A stretch of 15,823 nt of DNA, from NCBI GenBank assembly GCA_963169175.1, contig CAUJFK010000200.1, positions 1 to 15,823 on the forward strand. Reading direction: 5' to 3'. Source of the stretch: Acidobacteriota bacterium. GTDB taxonomy: Bacteria > Acidobacteriota > Blastocatellia > Pyrinomonadales > Pyrinomonadaceae. A program made the translations under genes and the position numbers. Within the stretch, counting starts at the first letter, position 1; each line of letters begins with the position of its first letter. A model generated the notes under the pieces. The model was not told the DNA's origin. It did no database searches and saw only the letters and a program-made list of their open reading frames with translations. Shown here one piece after another: positions 8,334 to 15,669 of the stretch.

Positions 8334-9410
8334 CTATTTCGCCATCGCGTCAGTCACTTTGATCTCGCCCAGGATGATCTTCTCTTTTGCTTGATCGACC
8401 TTTTCAAGAGTTTCTTTAGAAATAAGAGGCTCGTTGTATTGATCAAGGGCGAATGCCACGCCGTCTTTATCAAGTCCGAATACGTGAAAGCCGCCCTGAA
8501 AATTACCATCGCGCACTTCCTTTACGACATCGAAAACGGCATTGTCCACGCGTTTTACCATTGACGTAAGCACGAATCCTGGTTTGACACCATTCTGGTT
8601 CGAATCCACACCGATGACGAATTTGTTTGCTTCGCCATTCACATTTTTTCCGTACTGCTCAACCGCGTCGAATGCACCCAACCCGGAATTGCCGGCCGCC
8701 GTAAAAATGACATCGGCCCCTTTCTCGATCTGATTCAGCGCCAGTTCCTTTCCCTTTCCCGGATTGTTCCACGCACCGTCGGTAACGCCGACATAATTTG
8801 TGACGATACGAACGTTCGGGTTCATATACTTCGCACCTTCTTCAAAGCCGGTCGCAAATTTGTGGATCAGCGGTATGTCCATTCCGCCGATAAACCCGAG
8901 CACACCCGTTTTCGACTTTGCGGCCGCGATCATTCCGACCAGGAACGAACCTTCGTGTTCGCGAAACACCAGCGACGCAACATTCTTCTTCGGCGTTTTG
9001 CCGTCCTTTTCAAATATGACCCCGTCAATAATGGCAAATTTGATGTTTGGATAATCGTCCGCCACCTTTTGCATTATCGGCCCCTGGGCAAAGCCAACCC
9101 CGATTATCAGATCAAAATTCCGCTCGGCAAATGCCCGCATCGCAGGCTCGATCGATGTCGGATTGCCGGGTTCGATGTCGTAAAGACAGATGTTCAGTTC
9201 TTTCTCGGCCCGCTTGACGCCTTCCCACGCCGCCGCGTTGAACGATCGGTCATTCTTGCCGCCGATATCGAACACTATCCCGACGCGGGTGTTGCAGCCC
9301 TCGCGTTTCGCATCCGCCTGCGTGCCGCAGGACGACGCCAGCAAGTCGGCGCGAAACAGGCCCGCTGCCGCGATGCCAGCCCTGAGATTCAAGAACCCTA
9401 AACGTTTCAT
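8334..9410 (-). CDS. BMP-family (PnrA-like) nucleoside-binding lipoprotein
   Basis: The substrate-binding component of a BMP/PnrA-type ABC importer, family PF02608, which captures nucleosides outside the membrane. From ATG 9410 it has 358 aa. The N-terminus MKRLGFLNLRAGIAAAG is signal-like and leads to LLASSC, making Cys28 the likely lipidated residue, although the hydrophobic core is interrupted by Arg20. Family motifs are GIVFDIGGKNDRSFN (44-58), GVGFAQGP (104-111), KFAIIDG (124-130), GFIGGMDIPLIHKF (172-185), TAAGNSGLG (237-245) and VIGVDSNQNG (265-274). The frame is open 70 codons further upstream into the phosphorylase gene, but that stretch has no family similarity, so I use the internal ATG. 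Its neighbours, a pyrimidine phosphorylase and an ABC ATPase, fit nucleoside uptake. Pyrimidine nucleosides are the likely cargo by context only. Confidence 0.9.
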   Translation of the reverse strand: MKRLGFLNLRAGIAAAGLFRADLLASSCGTQADAKREGCNTRVGIVFDIGGKNDRSFNAAAWEGVKRAEKELNICLYDIEPGNPTSIEPAMRAFAERNFDLIIGVGFAQGPIMQKVADDYPNIKFAIIDGVIFEKDGKTPKKNVASLVFREHEGSFLVGMIAAAKSKTGVLGFIGGMDIPLIHKFATGFEEGAKYMNPNVRIVTNYVGVTDGAWNNPGKGKELALNQIEKGADVIFTAAGNSGLGAFDAVEQYGKNVNGEANKFVIGVDSNQNGVKPGFVLTSMVKRVDNAVFDVVKEVRDGNFQGGFHVFGLDKDGVAFALDQYNEPLISKETLEKVDQAKEKIILGEIKVTDAMAK

Positions 9411-9477
9411 ACTGATTGGATGCGAAATAAGGGTACAGCCATCCGCAAAATTGGGCAAGGCACTGCGGCCCGGCAGG

Positions 9478-10785
9478 TCAGACCACGGCTTTGATAAGCT
9501 CCGGCACGACAACCGGCTCCTCACCAATTCTATACGCGTTTCTAAGCTGCTCGGCGGCCAACTCGTCATCGCGCCTGCAATACAGAATACCAAGCACATC
9601 ACCCGCAGAAACGCTGTCACCTATCGCGGCCACGCTTGCGTAACCAACGGCATGATCGATCGCATCCTCGGCCCTTGTCCGGCCGCCGCCTATGGCGACG
9701 ATGGCGTTGCCGACGGCAAACGTATCTATTTCGGAGATGTATCCCGCCGATCCCGCGCGGATCACAACATCCTTCAATCCAGGCCCCAATAGAACTTCAG
9801 GATTGTCACAAACCGCTGGATCGCCGCCCTGAAGCCGAATATTTGCACAAGATCTTTCCAGAGCTTCGCCCGAATTTAGTTTCGCCAGCGCCAGCGCACG
9901 CGCTGCATCAACATCCGCGGCAACGTCGGCCAGGACAAGCAGGCGGGCAGTCAATTCAAGGGAGAGTTCGGTCGTGGCGGCCATGTTTTCGTCAGCTTCC
10001 CCGCGGAGAATTTTTATACATTCATACGTTTCCAAAGCATTGCCGACATATTTCCCAAGCGGCTGGCCCATATCGGAAATAACAGCTTCGGTTCGAACAC
10101 CGAACTTTTCACCCGTCCGCACAAGCGCAGAAGCCAAAGCCCTCGAACCTTCAAGCTCAGGCATAAATGCTCCTGATCCGGTTTTAACATCAAGGATCAG
10201 CGCGTCGAGGCCTTCGGCGAGTTTTTTCGACATGATCGATGCAACGATCAGCGGGATGCACGGCACGGTCGCGGTAGCATCACGCAGTGCGTAGATCTTC
10301 TTGTCCGCCGGGGCAATATCGGCCGTTTGGCCGGCCATTGCAAAGCCGCATTCGTCGATCACACGATGAAACTCGTCCGTCGAAAGATTCACACGATAGC
10401 CTGGTATCGACTCAAGTTTGTCCAGCGTCCCGCCCGTATGCCCGAGGCCGCGGCCGGAGATCATAGGAACTGCGATTCCGCATGCCGCTGCAACCGGAGC
10501 AATGATCAGCGACGTTTTATCCCCAACACCGCCGGTCGAATGCTTGTCGGCCTTGGGTTTTGCAATGCCGGAGAGATCGAGGACCTCACCCGAATGAAGC
10601 ATCGCGTCCGTGATCGAGTCCTGTTCGGCCTGGCTCATTCCGCGAATGACCATTGCCATGATCAACGCCGAGATCTGATAATCCGCCCACGAACCGTCGC
10701 AAACGCCGTCTATGAACGAACGTATCTCACTATCGTTCAACTCGCCGTCATCGCGCTTTTTTGCAATGATATCTTGTGGGCGCAT
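9478..10785 (-). CDS. Thymidine / pyrimidine-nucleoside phosphorylase
   Basis: A 435-aa cytoplasmic enzyme that splits thymidine, deoxyuridine or uridine with phosphate into the free base and (deoxy)ribose 1-phosphate, for pyrimidine salvage. The phosphate-binding loop KHSTGGVGDKTS (81-92) and the family signature SGRGLGHTGGTLDKLE (110-125) are intact. Arg168, Ser183 and Lys187 (in RDATATVPCIPL and VASIMSKK) correspond to the pyrimidine-contacting Arg171, Ser186 and Lys190 of E. coli thymidine phosphorylase. Its length fits both DeoA (about 440) and Pdp (about 433), so I leave the symbol open. It is the first gene of a leftward set with the BMP lipoprotein (67 nt downstream) and the ABC ATPase, linking uptake with phosphorolysis. 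It starts at ATG 10785 without a Shine-Dalgarno. Confidence 0.94.
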   Translation of the reverse strand: MRPQDIIAKKRDDGELNDSEIRSFIDGVCDGSWADYQISALIMAMVIRGMSQAEQDSITDAMLHSGEVLDLSGIAKPKADKHSTGGVGDKTSLIIAPVAAACGIAVPMISGRGLGHTGGTLDKLESIPGYRVNLSTDEFHRVIDECGFAMAGQTADIAPADKKIYALRDATATVPCIPLIVASIMSKKLAEGLDALILDVKTGSGAFMPELEGSRALASALVRTGEKFGVRTEAVISDMGQPLGKYVGNALETYECIKILRGEADENMAATTELSLELTARLLVLADVAADVDAARALALAKLNSGEALERSCANIRLQGGDPAVCDNPEVLLGPGLKDVVIRAGSAGYISEIDTFAVGNAIVAIGGGRTRAEDAIDHAVGYASVAAIGDSVSAGDVLGILYCRRDDELAAEQLRNAYRIGEEPVVVPELIKAVV

Positions 10786-10845
10786 GTCTGGACTGATAGC
10801 GTCCGGCTTCTTTTACCAGTCGCAACTTCTATGTCGAATTTGGGA

Positions 10846-10920
10846 CGTCATCCTTCCTTTTCGTCTTATTGATGCACTTCTGTGGTTACCTTAGAAGTCG
10901 AACCACAGAAGAAGATGACG
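10846..10920. repeat. Nested inverted repeat of the CTGTGGTT/AACCACAG type
   Basis: The 162-nt spacer between the ispF stop and the phosphorylase start contains a long palindrome. The inner arms CTTCTGTGGTT (10877-10887) and AACCACAGAAG (10901-10911) are perfect over 11 bp with a 13-nt loop. Outer arms CGTCATC (10846-10852) and GATGACG (10914-10920) also match. The core plan equals that of the repeat at 3370-3440. It could act as a transcript end for ispF, but no U-tract follows it on either strand. The rest of the spacer shows no gene. Confidence 0.6.
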
Positions 10921-10947
10921 AAGAAGAAAAACCATAGGCTGACCCTT

Positions 10948-11424
10948 TCATTTTTTTTCGAGCAAAACGACTGCCTCTGCTTTGACCGCCCGGCGTTCGC
11001 CGACGGCATCAACAGCCTCACCCGTTTTCGCCTTGACGCTCACCCGATCGTGCGTTACCTCCAGCGCAACAGCAAGGCATTCGCGCATTTGTTCGATATA
11101 TGGGCGAAGTTTTGGCGCTTCAAGGCTAATGGTCGAATCAACGTTTGCGACCGCAAAGCCCCGGCGTTTCGCCTCTCCGACCGCAAAGCGAAGAAAGACA
11201 AAACTCTCTGCATCACGCCAGCGTTCATCCGAATTGGGAAAATGCGAACCGATATCCCCAAGTGCAAGGGCCCCAAAGATCGCATCGGTGATCGCGTGTG
11301 TCAACGCATCTGCATCCGAATGCCCATCGGCACCAAGATCGGAATCGATCGCGACGCCGCCAAGTATTAGCGGCCTGCCCGGAACAAGCCTGTGAATGTC
11401 ATTTCCAAAACCTATTCGATTCAT
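10948..11424 (-). CDS. ispF: 2-C-methyl-D-erythritol 2,4-cyclodiphosphate synthase
   Basis: IspF cyclises CDP-methylerythritol 2-phosphate to methylerythritol cyclodiphosphate with loss of CMP, the fifth step of the MEP isoprenoid pathway; the active enzyme is a trimer. The 158-aa length is typical. RIGFGNDIHRL gives zinc ligands Asp9 and His11, and GHSDADALTH supplies His43. GDIGSHFP (56-63) and KAKTGE (131-136) are the substrate and CMP loops. The last codons are GAA AAA AAA TGA, so the gene ends in an A8 run that may be prone to slippage. It lies 104 nt downstream of ispD on the same strand. That spacer is AT-rich in part and contains TTATCCACA, so ispF may have its own promoter as well as read-through from ispD. 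Confidence 0.95.
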   Translation of the reverse strand: MNRIGFGNDIHRLVPGRPLILGGVAIDSDLGADGHSDADALTHAITDAIFGALALGDIGSHFPNSDERWRDAESFVFLRFAVGEAKRRGFAVANVDSTISLEAPKLRPYIEQMRECLAVALEVTHDRVSVKAKTGEAVDAVGERRAVKAEAVVLLEKK

Positions 11425-11528
11425 ATTCGCGATCTCGTGACCAATTCCCCGATCCGCTCTTCATCATTCGCTATTTTGGACACGGCCGTTTAGGAATCTT
11501 AAATAACAAATTGTGGATAACGAATAGT

Positions 11529-12200
11529 TTAAGGATCGCGGCCCAGCATCGCCTCCGCATAGATCAGGTCTTCGGGTCGGGTGATCTTGATATTACGCGC
11601 GCTGCCTTCGACGATCGCGACCGGATGGCCAAGCTTTTCGACCAGATAGCTCTCATCCGTGACCGAGTCATTCACTTCCGACAATTCGAAGGCCCTTTTC
11701 AGTATTTCGATCTTGAATGCCTGCGGCGTCAGCGCCCGACGCAGTTTATCACGATCGAGCGTTGCCGCGATCTCACCGCCGCGCACGGACTTGATCGTGT
11801 CAGTCACCGCCGCAACCAAACAAGCGGCACCTGTTTCACCCGCCTTCCCTACGACGGCCTCGATGTCATCAACCGAAACCAAGGGGCGGGCACCATCGTG
11901 AACGGCAACTACTTCACAACCGCGCGGGACAGCATTTAACCCGTTCAGCACCGAACCCGCCCGTGTGCTGCCGCCTTCGACCACGGCCACAAGTTTTGGA
12001 AAGTCGGCGCGTCGGCCATCAAATTCTGCTACGCGTTCCGCTGCAAGGACCAAAACAACCGCATCGATAGACGGTGCGGCCGATATGCGTTCGATCGCGT
12101 GAACGACAACCGGCTTTCCGTTGATCTCTAAAAATTGTTTTGGGACTTCGGACCTGAACCGCTCTCCGTTGCCCGCGGCGACAATGATGGCTGTGTTCAT
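11529..12200 (-). CDS. ispD: 2-C-methyl-D-erythritol 4-phosphate cytidylyltransferase
   Basis: IspD joins CTP and methylerythritol 4-phosphate to make CDP-methylerythritol, the third MEP-pathway step. The 223-aa length is typical. The N-terminal nucleotide loop is VAAGNGERF (7-15), with Arg14 and Lys21 (PKQF) as the expected triphosphate-contacting residues. GGSTRAGSV (77-84), AVHDGARP (99-106), AVTDTIK (131-137), TPQ (158-160) and DESYLVEKLG (182-191) follow. IKITRPEDL (204-212) holds the conserved C-terminal lysine, Lys205. The start ATG 12200 is set by the AAG loop near residue 9. It lies 36 nt after the YacL-like gene and before ispF, so the three probably form one unit. In Bacillus the same three are neighbours. 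Confidence 0.95.
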   Translation of the reverse strand: MNTAIIVAAGNGERFRSEVPKQFLEINGKPVVVHAIERISAAPSIDAVVLVLAAERVAEFDGRRADFPKLVAVVEGGSTRAGSVLNGLNAVPRGCEVVAVHDGARPLVSVDDIEAVVGKAGETGAACLVAAVTDTIKSVRGGEIAATLDRDKLRRALTPQAFKIEILKRAFELSEVNDSVTDESYLVEKLGHPVAIVEGSARNIKITRPEDLIYAEAMLGRDP

Positions 12201-12236
12201 TTCCGCAAGAATGCAGGGATCATCAAAATGAAAAAT

Positions 12237-13391
12237 TTACCGATCGACCTCTTCAATGATGGTTGATTGACGAAGTTCACGCGTTGCCTTTCGAAATCCG
12301 AGTGATCGCGAATCATGCACGCTCATATTATTTTCCGACTGCTCGTCTTTCGATTCTTCCCACAGCCGTCCAAATATCATCTTACCGGCGGTGGTCTGCA
12401 GCACACTGGTCACGGCAATGTCGGCGGTTTTCCCGATCAATCGCCGTGCGTTGTCAACCACGACCATCGTGCCATCGTCCAGATAAGCGACGCCCTGATT
12501 ATATTCCTTGCCTTCTTTTAATACGAAGACTCGCATCGCCTCACCCGGCAGAACGACCGGCTTCAGGGCATTTGCCAACTCGTTGATGTTGAGCACGGAA
12601 ACGCCCCGAAGCTGCGAAACTTTGTTCAAATTAAAATCATTCGTCACGATCACGGCATCAAGCTGTTTTCCGAGTTCGATCAGTTTCAGATCGACTTCCT
12701 TTACGGCCGGAAAATCCTGTTCCAATATCTGAATATCAAGTTTGCTGTTGTTTCGCAGCCGCTGCAGCATATCCAGGCCCCGGCGGCCGCGTTGCCGTTT
12801 TGATGAGTCGGCGGAATCGGCAACCTGCTGAAGTTCAGCAAGGATGAAGTTCGGAATAATAAGCGTGCCGGTAAGAAAGCCGGTCTCAGAAACATCCGCG
12901 ATCCGGCCGTCGATAATAACCGATGTATCCAGGATCTTGTAATCGTGCTTGACGTGCTTATCACTAAAGATGCCGCCAAGCGCCGAGAGGTCAAGAAATT
13001 CACCCTTCGCCGCCCCGACCATCAGGCCGACATAGCCCATAAAAAATGCGAGCGAGATCGTCAAGAATGTCTGCATCTCGGCCGAAACCGCCGCTTCTTT
13101 TTGGATAGAGATCAGAACACCGATCAGAAATGCTCCAGCGATGCCGAGAATTGATCCAACGGCCGCGCCGATGAGCGTCTTTAATGAAGACCGCCTGACA
13201 CGAACTTCAAAGCCGATGATGAGCAAGCCGACGATCAGGCCGAGCAAAGCTGACAGGATATGGCGAAGGTTCTGGTCATCACCATCGGCCAGCCCGAGCC
13301 GATGGGTCTTTTCGAACGGGTTTAGCAGATAGCCCATCAGGACAAGAAGCCCGACAAAACCAACCCTGATTATCAGCACATCCCACTTCAT
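12237..13391 (-). CDS. YacL-like membrane PIN-TRAM domain protein
   Basis: A 384-aa membrane-anchored putative nuclease of the YacL family. Four hydrophobic segments (about 5-23, 46-62, 73-95 and 107-127) anchor it. A cytoplasmic PIN domain follows: LDTSVIIDGR (154-163) with Asp155, LAELQQV with Glu186, and TNDFNLNK with Asp252, giving the acidic metal-binding set of PIN ribonucleases. A TRAM-like nucleic-acid-binding region spans about 283-343 (LPGEAMRVFVLKEG, GVAYLDDGTMVVV). A charged 40-residue tail ends the protein. I start at ATG 13391 (MKWDVLIIR); the frame extends to a TTG at 13421, but the ATG gives a cleaner membrane start. It precedes ispD, as in Firmicutes, and is divergent from radA. 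Its RNA target is unknown. Confidence 0.9.
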   Translation of the reverse strand: MKWDVLIIRVGFVGLLVLMGYLLNPFEKTHRLGLADGDDQNLRHILSALLGLIVGLLIIGFEVRVRRSSLKTLIGAAVGSILGIAGAFLIGVLISIQKEAAVSAEMQTFLTISLAFFMGYVGLMVGAAKGEFLDLSALGGIFSDKHVKHDYKILDTSVIIDGRIADVSETGFLTGTLIIPNFILAELQQVADSADSSKRQRGRRGLDMLQRLRNNSKLDIQILEQDFPAVKEVDLKLIELGKQLDAVIVTNDFNLNKVSQLRGVSVLNINELANALKPVVLPGEAMRVFVLKEGKEYNQGVAYLDDGTMVVVDNARRLIGKTADIAVTSVLQTTAGKMIFGRLWEESKDEQSENNMSVHDSRSLGFRKATRELRQSTIIEEVDR

Positions 13392-13401
13392 CTCTGTACA
13401 A

Positions 13402-13410
13402 ATTCTACCA
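13402..13410 (-). promoter_or_regulatory. Extended -10-like TGGTAGAAT 10 nt before the YacL-like ATG
   Basis: Read leftward, TGGTAGAAT fits TGnTAnnnT, and only 10 nt separate it from ATG 13391. The 11-mer that contains it recurs at 4175-4185. Transcription would start within about 5 nt of the ATG. No clear -35 is visible. Confidence 0.4.
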
Positions 13411-13470
13411 CGAAACCGCAAGAACTTTTAGAATGTCTGAAAACTTTGATCGACTCCCCAATAGTGGCAA

Positions 13471-13555
13471 TTTGAACGCGGATCATGTGGACCGAGCGGA
13501 TCAAGACGGATAGATCCGAAAAGATCCGCTCATTTCCGCTTGATCCGCGTTCAAA
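13471..13555. repeat. 85-bp nested palindrome with perfect 15-bp outer arms
   Basis: Within the 241-nt divergent spacer between the YacL-like gene and radA, TTTGAACGCGGATCA (13471-13485) is the exact reverse complement of TGATCCGCGTTCAAA (13541-13555). Inside lie GAGCGGATC (13494-13502) with GATCCGCTC (13523-13531), then CGGAT (13507-13511) with ATCCG (13514-13518) around a 2-nt centre. Three concentric stems give a long cruciform or hairpin. Motif GCGGATCA occurs twice in the left half. It looks like a dispersed intergenic repeat or small non-autonomous element. The remaining spacer on both sides should hold the two divergent promoters. Confidence 0.75.
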
Positions 13556-13632
13556 AATGCCTTGTTCGTACGGCACGTCAATCAAACGCTGAATTCCCTG
13601 CAAACTCCACAATGTGGTACGGTTTCTTCTAA

Positions 13633-15009
13633 ATGGCAAAGCATCCGACAACCGTTTTCGTCTGCCAAAGTTGCGGCCACCAGGCCCGAAAGTTTTTTGG
13701 TGTATGCCCGGACTGCGGAGCACCGGGGACAGCCGTTGAAGAACAATTTCGGCCGACACCGCAAGCGGCGGGAATACTCGGCGGTTTTGCCGGCATGGCG
13801 AGCAGGACTGAGGCAGTGGCGTTTCCGGATATCGAGTCACAGGATGATGCCCGCACTTCGTCGGGGATTGAGGAGCTCGATCGTGTACTTGGCGGTGGTA
13901 TCGTCGCGGGATCGCTAGTGCTGATCGGCGGTTCGCCGGGCATTGGGAAATCCACGATCGTTATCCAGATGGCAGACAGCCTCAGCCAAAACGGGATGCG
14001 CGTTCTCTATGTTTCAGGTGAAGAATCGGAACGCCAGATAAAGATGCGGGGCGAGCGGCTTGGGCTTTCCGCCGAAAAGCTGCTTTTGCTCCCCGAGACA
14101 AATCTTCAGTCGATCCTGGCGGTGATCGAAAAAGTGCGGCCCGATCTGATAATTGTCGATTCTATTCAAACCGTTTTCAGCGAACGCATCGAATCGGCAC
14201 CTGGCAGTGTCTCGCAGGTACGTGACGTTGCCGGCCAGATGATGCTGTTTGCAAAGCAAACGGCAACGCCTGTTTTTCTCACTGGCCACGTTACAAAAGA
14301 AGGCTCGATCGCCGGCCCGAAAACCCTTGAACACATTGTTGATACGGTCCTTTATTTCGAAGGCGACCGCCATCACAATCACCGCATCATCCGCGCTACA
14401 AAGAATCGTTTCGGAGCGGCAAATGAGATCGGAGTTTTTGAGATGACCAACGCGGGCCTTGTCCCGGTCGGCAACCCGTCTGAGCTTTTTTTGCAGGAGC
14501 GACCCGAAGGGGCAAGCGGCTCCGTTGTTACAGTTTGCATGGAAGGCACGCGCCCGATGCTGGTCGAGGTCCAGGCACTTGTTTCGGGCAACAAATCGGC
14601 TTCCGGCAGGCGAATGGCTCAGGGCTTTGATTACAACAGAACTTCGCTGCTGATCGCTGTTCTGGAAAAACGCCTTGGCTTCCAGCTTGCGGGTGATGAC
14701 GTTTTTGTTAATGTCGCCGGCGGTATCGAAATTGACGAACCGGCAGCCGATCTCGGCGTTATCGCCGCGATCGCATCGAGCTTTCGCAACCTTGCGATCG
14801 ACCCCGAAACCGCCGTATTCGGCGAGGTTGGCCTGACGGGCGAGGTCCGCGGCGTTCTGCAGGCACAGGCCCGAGCACGCGAGGCCCAGACGCTCGGGTT
14901 CAAAAAACTCATTTTGCCGGAGTCGAATAAGAAAGGATTAGAAAAACTGCTGGGGATACGAGTCGTCGGTGTGCGCAACCTGGAGCAGGCAATGGATGAA
15001 CTCTTTTAG
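13633..15009 (+). CDS. radA: DNA repair protein RadA (Sms)
   Basis: RadA is a RecA-like ATPase and helicase that drives branch migration and processing of recombination intermediates. The 458-aa length matches the family. An N-terminal zinc finger uses C11-x2-C14 and C25-x2-C28. The ATPase core has Walker A GGSPGIGKST (99-108, Lys106), VSGEES (128-133) and Walker B DLIIVDS (171-177). The RadA-specific KNRFG motif is at 257-261. A Lon-protease-like C-terminal domain follows (about 285-458), for example FVNVAGGIEIDEPAADL, without an evident catalytic Ser-Lys pair. ATG 13633 puts the finger at the expected place. No Shine-Dalgarno precedes it, and a TGGTACGGT element ends 9 nt before it. It is divergent from the YacL-like gene and convergent with the PilZ gene. 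Confidence 0.96.
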   Translation: MAKHPTTVFVCQSCGHQARKFFGVCPDCGAPGTAVEEQFRPTPQAAGILGGFAGMASRTEAVAFPDIESQDDARTSSGIEELDRVLGGGIVAGSLVLIGGSPGIGKSTIVIQMADSLSQNGMRVLYVSGEESERQIKMRGERLGLSAEKLLLLPETNLQSILAVIEKVRPDLIIVDSIQTVFSERIESAPGSVSQVRDVAGQMMLFAKQTATPVFLTGHVTKEGSIAGPKTLEHIVDTVLYFEGDRHHNHRIIRATKNRFGAANEIGVFEMTNAGLVPVGNPSELFLQERPEGASGSVVTVCMEGTRPMLVEVQALVSGNKSASGRRMAQGFDYNRTSLLIAVLEKRLGFQLAGDDVFVNVAGGIEIDEPAADLGVIAAIASSFRNLAIDPETAVFGEVGLTGEVRGVLQAQARAREAQTLGFKKLILPESNKKGLEKLLGIRVVGVRNLEQAMDELF

Positions 15010-15056
15010 AACGCGCGCAAAACAGGGTCTAGGATCGAAACTTGCAACAGGGGCGG

Positions 15057-15518
15057 CTAAACAATTTCTTCGCCGGACATTACCTTTTCCAGCATTTCTT
15101 CACGGGCCTGTCGTTCATCATCGACAACCGCACTTCCTTCAGCACCAGGCGGGACTGATGACGGTGCGATGAAAGGGTCGATATCCATCGGCAAACCCTG
15201 TGACCGAAGTGTTTCCAATATCACCTTCGAAATAAGAGATTGCTCGAACTGCGTTATATCAATGAACCTGACTCCGACCCCCGTATTTTCAAACCTGTAA
15301 ACCGCCTTGCATGCCAGCGGAAGCCTGTTTCCATTTGGCAGCCTGATCTCCATCCGAAACTCATCGCCGGTAAAAATATTCTCTTCCCATCCCGTAAAAC
15401 AGCCGCCGATACTGATCTGCTGCAATATCGTCTCCTGCCGCTCGCCATGTCTGGTGTAGATCATGGCCGGTATCTCAAGCGAGAAGCGTGTATGTTTTCG
15501 TTGTTGTTCGACCGACAT
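15057..15518 (-). CDS. PilZ-domain protein, possible c-di-GMP receptor
   Basis: A 153-aa cytoplasmic protein with one PilZ domain (about 6-100). PilZ domains bind cyclic di-GMP through RxxxR and [D/N]xSxxG motifs and then change partner interactions in motility, secretion or surface behaviour. RKHTR (Arg7 to Arg11) is intact. The second motif reads QISIGG (34-39), with Gln34 where Asp or Asn is usual, so binding may be weaker or altered. The strands that follow (FRMEIRLPNGNRLPLACKAVYRF region, ending GVGVRFIDI) complete the barrel. Residues 100-153 form an acidic, low-complexity tail with no domain I recognise. It starts at ATG 15518 without a Shine-Dalgarno and ends 47 nt from the radA stop, convergent with it. 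Confidence 0.85.
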   Translation of the reverse strand: MSVEQQRKHTRFSLEIPAMIYTRHGERQETILQQISIGGCFTGWEENIFTGDEFRMEIRLPNGNRLPLACKAVYRFENTGVGVRFIDITQFEQSLISKVILETLRSQGLPMDIDPFIAPSSVPPGAEGSAVVDDERQAREEMLEKVMSGEEIV

Positions 15519-15669
15519 CGATCCGGGGCGGGGGAGTTAAACAGACGGCAATCCTTGCCATTTATATTTTAGCGGCATTGGCACCGCCAACGCAATGTTT
15601 ATTTGGGCCGCGCCAAAGGCCCCAAAGAATTCAGATCGAATCATGCCCCTTGATCCCGCCAGACGCACT

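Noticed and set aside
8862..9401. 179-codon rightward open frame opposite the BMP lipoprotein gene
   Set aside because: Antisense of conserved BMP motifs; the composition is rich in Arg and His, with no domain.
9411..9620. Longer N-terminus for the BMP protein (70 extra codons)
   Set aside because: It would run into the phosphorylase coding region and place the signal peptide internally. The ATG at 9410 begins a signal-like sequence ending in Cys.
10951..10958. T8 run as a Rho-independent terminator tail
   Set aside because: It lies inside the ispF coding region as Lys codons, and no hairpin is positioned immediately before it on either strand.
11425..11528. Replication origin, because of the DnaA box and AT-rich sequence
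   Set aside because: Only one box, no cluster, no dnaA, dnaN or rpmH neighbours, and the spacer is only 104 nt.
13471..13555. CRISPR-like or tandem repeat array
   Set aside because: The repeats are inverted and nested about one axis, with no regular direct-repeat and spacer pattern.
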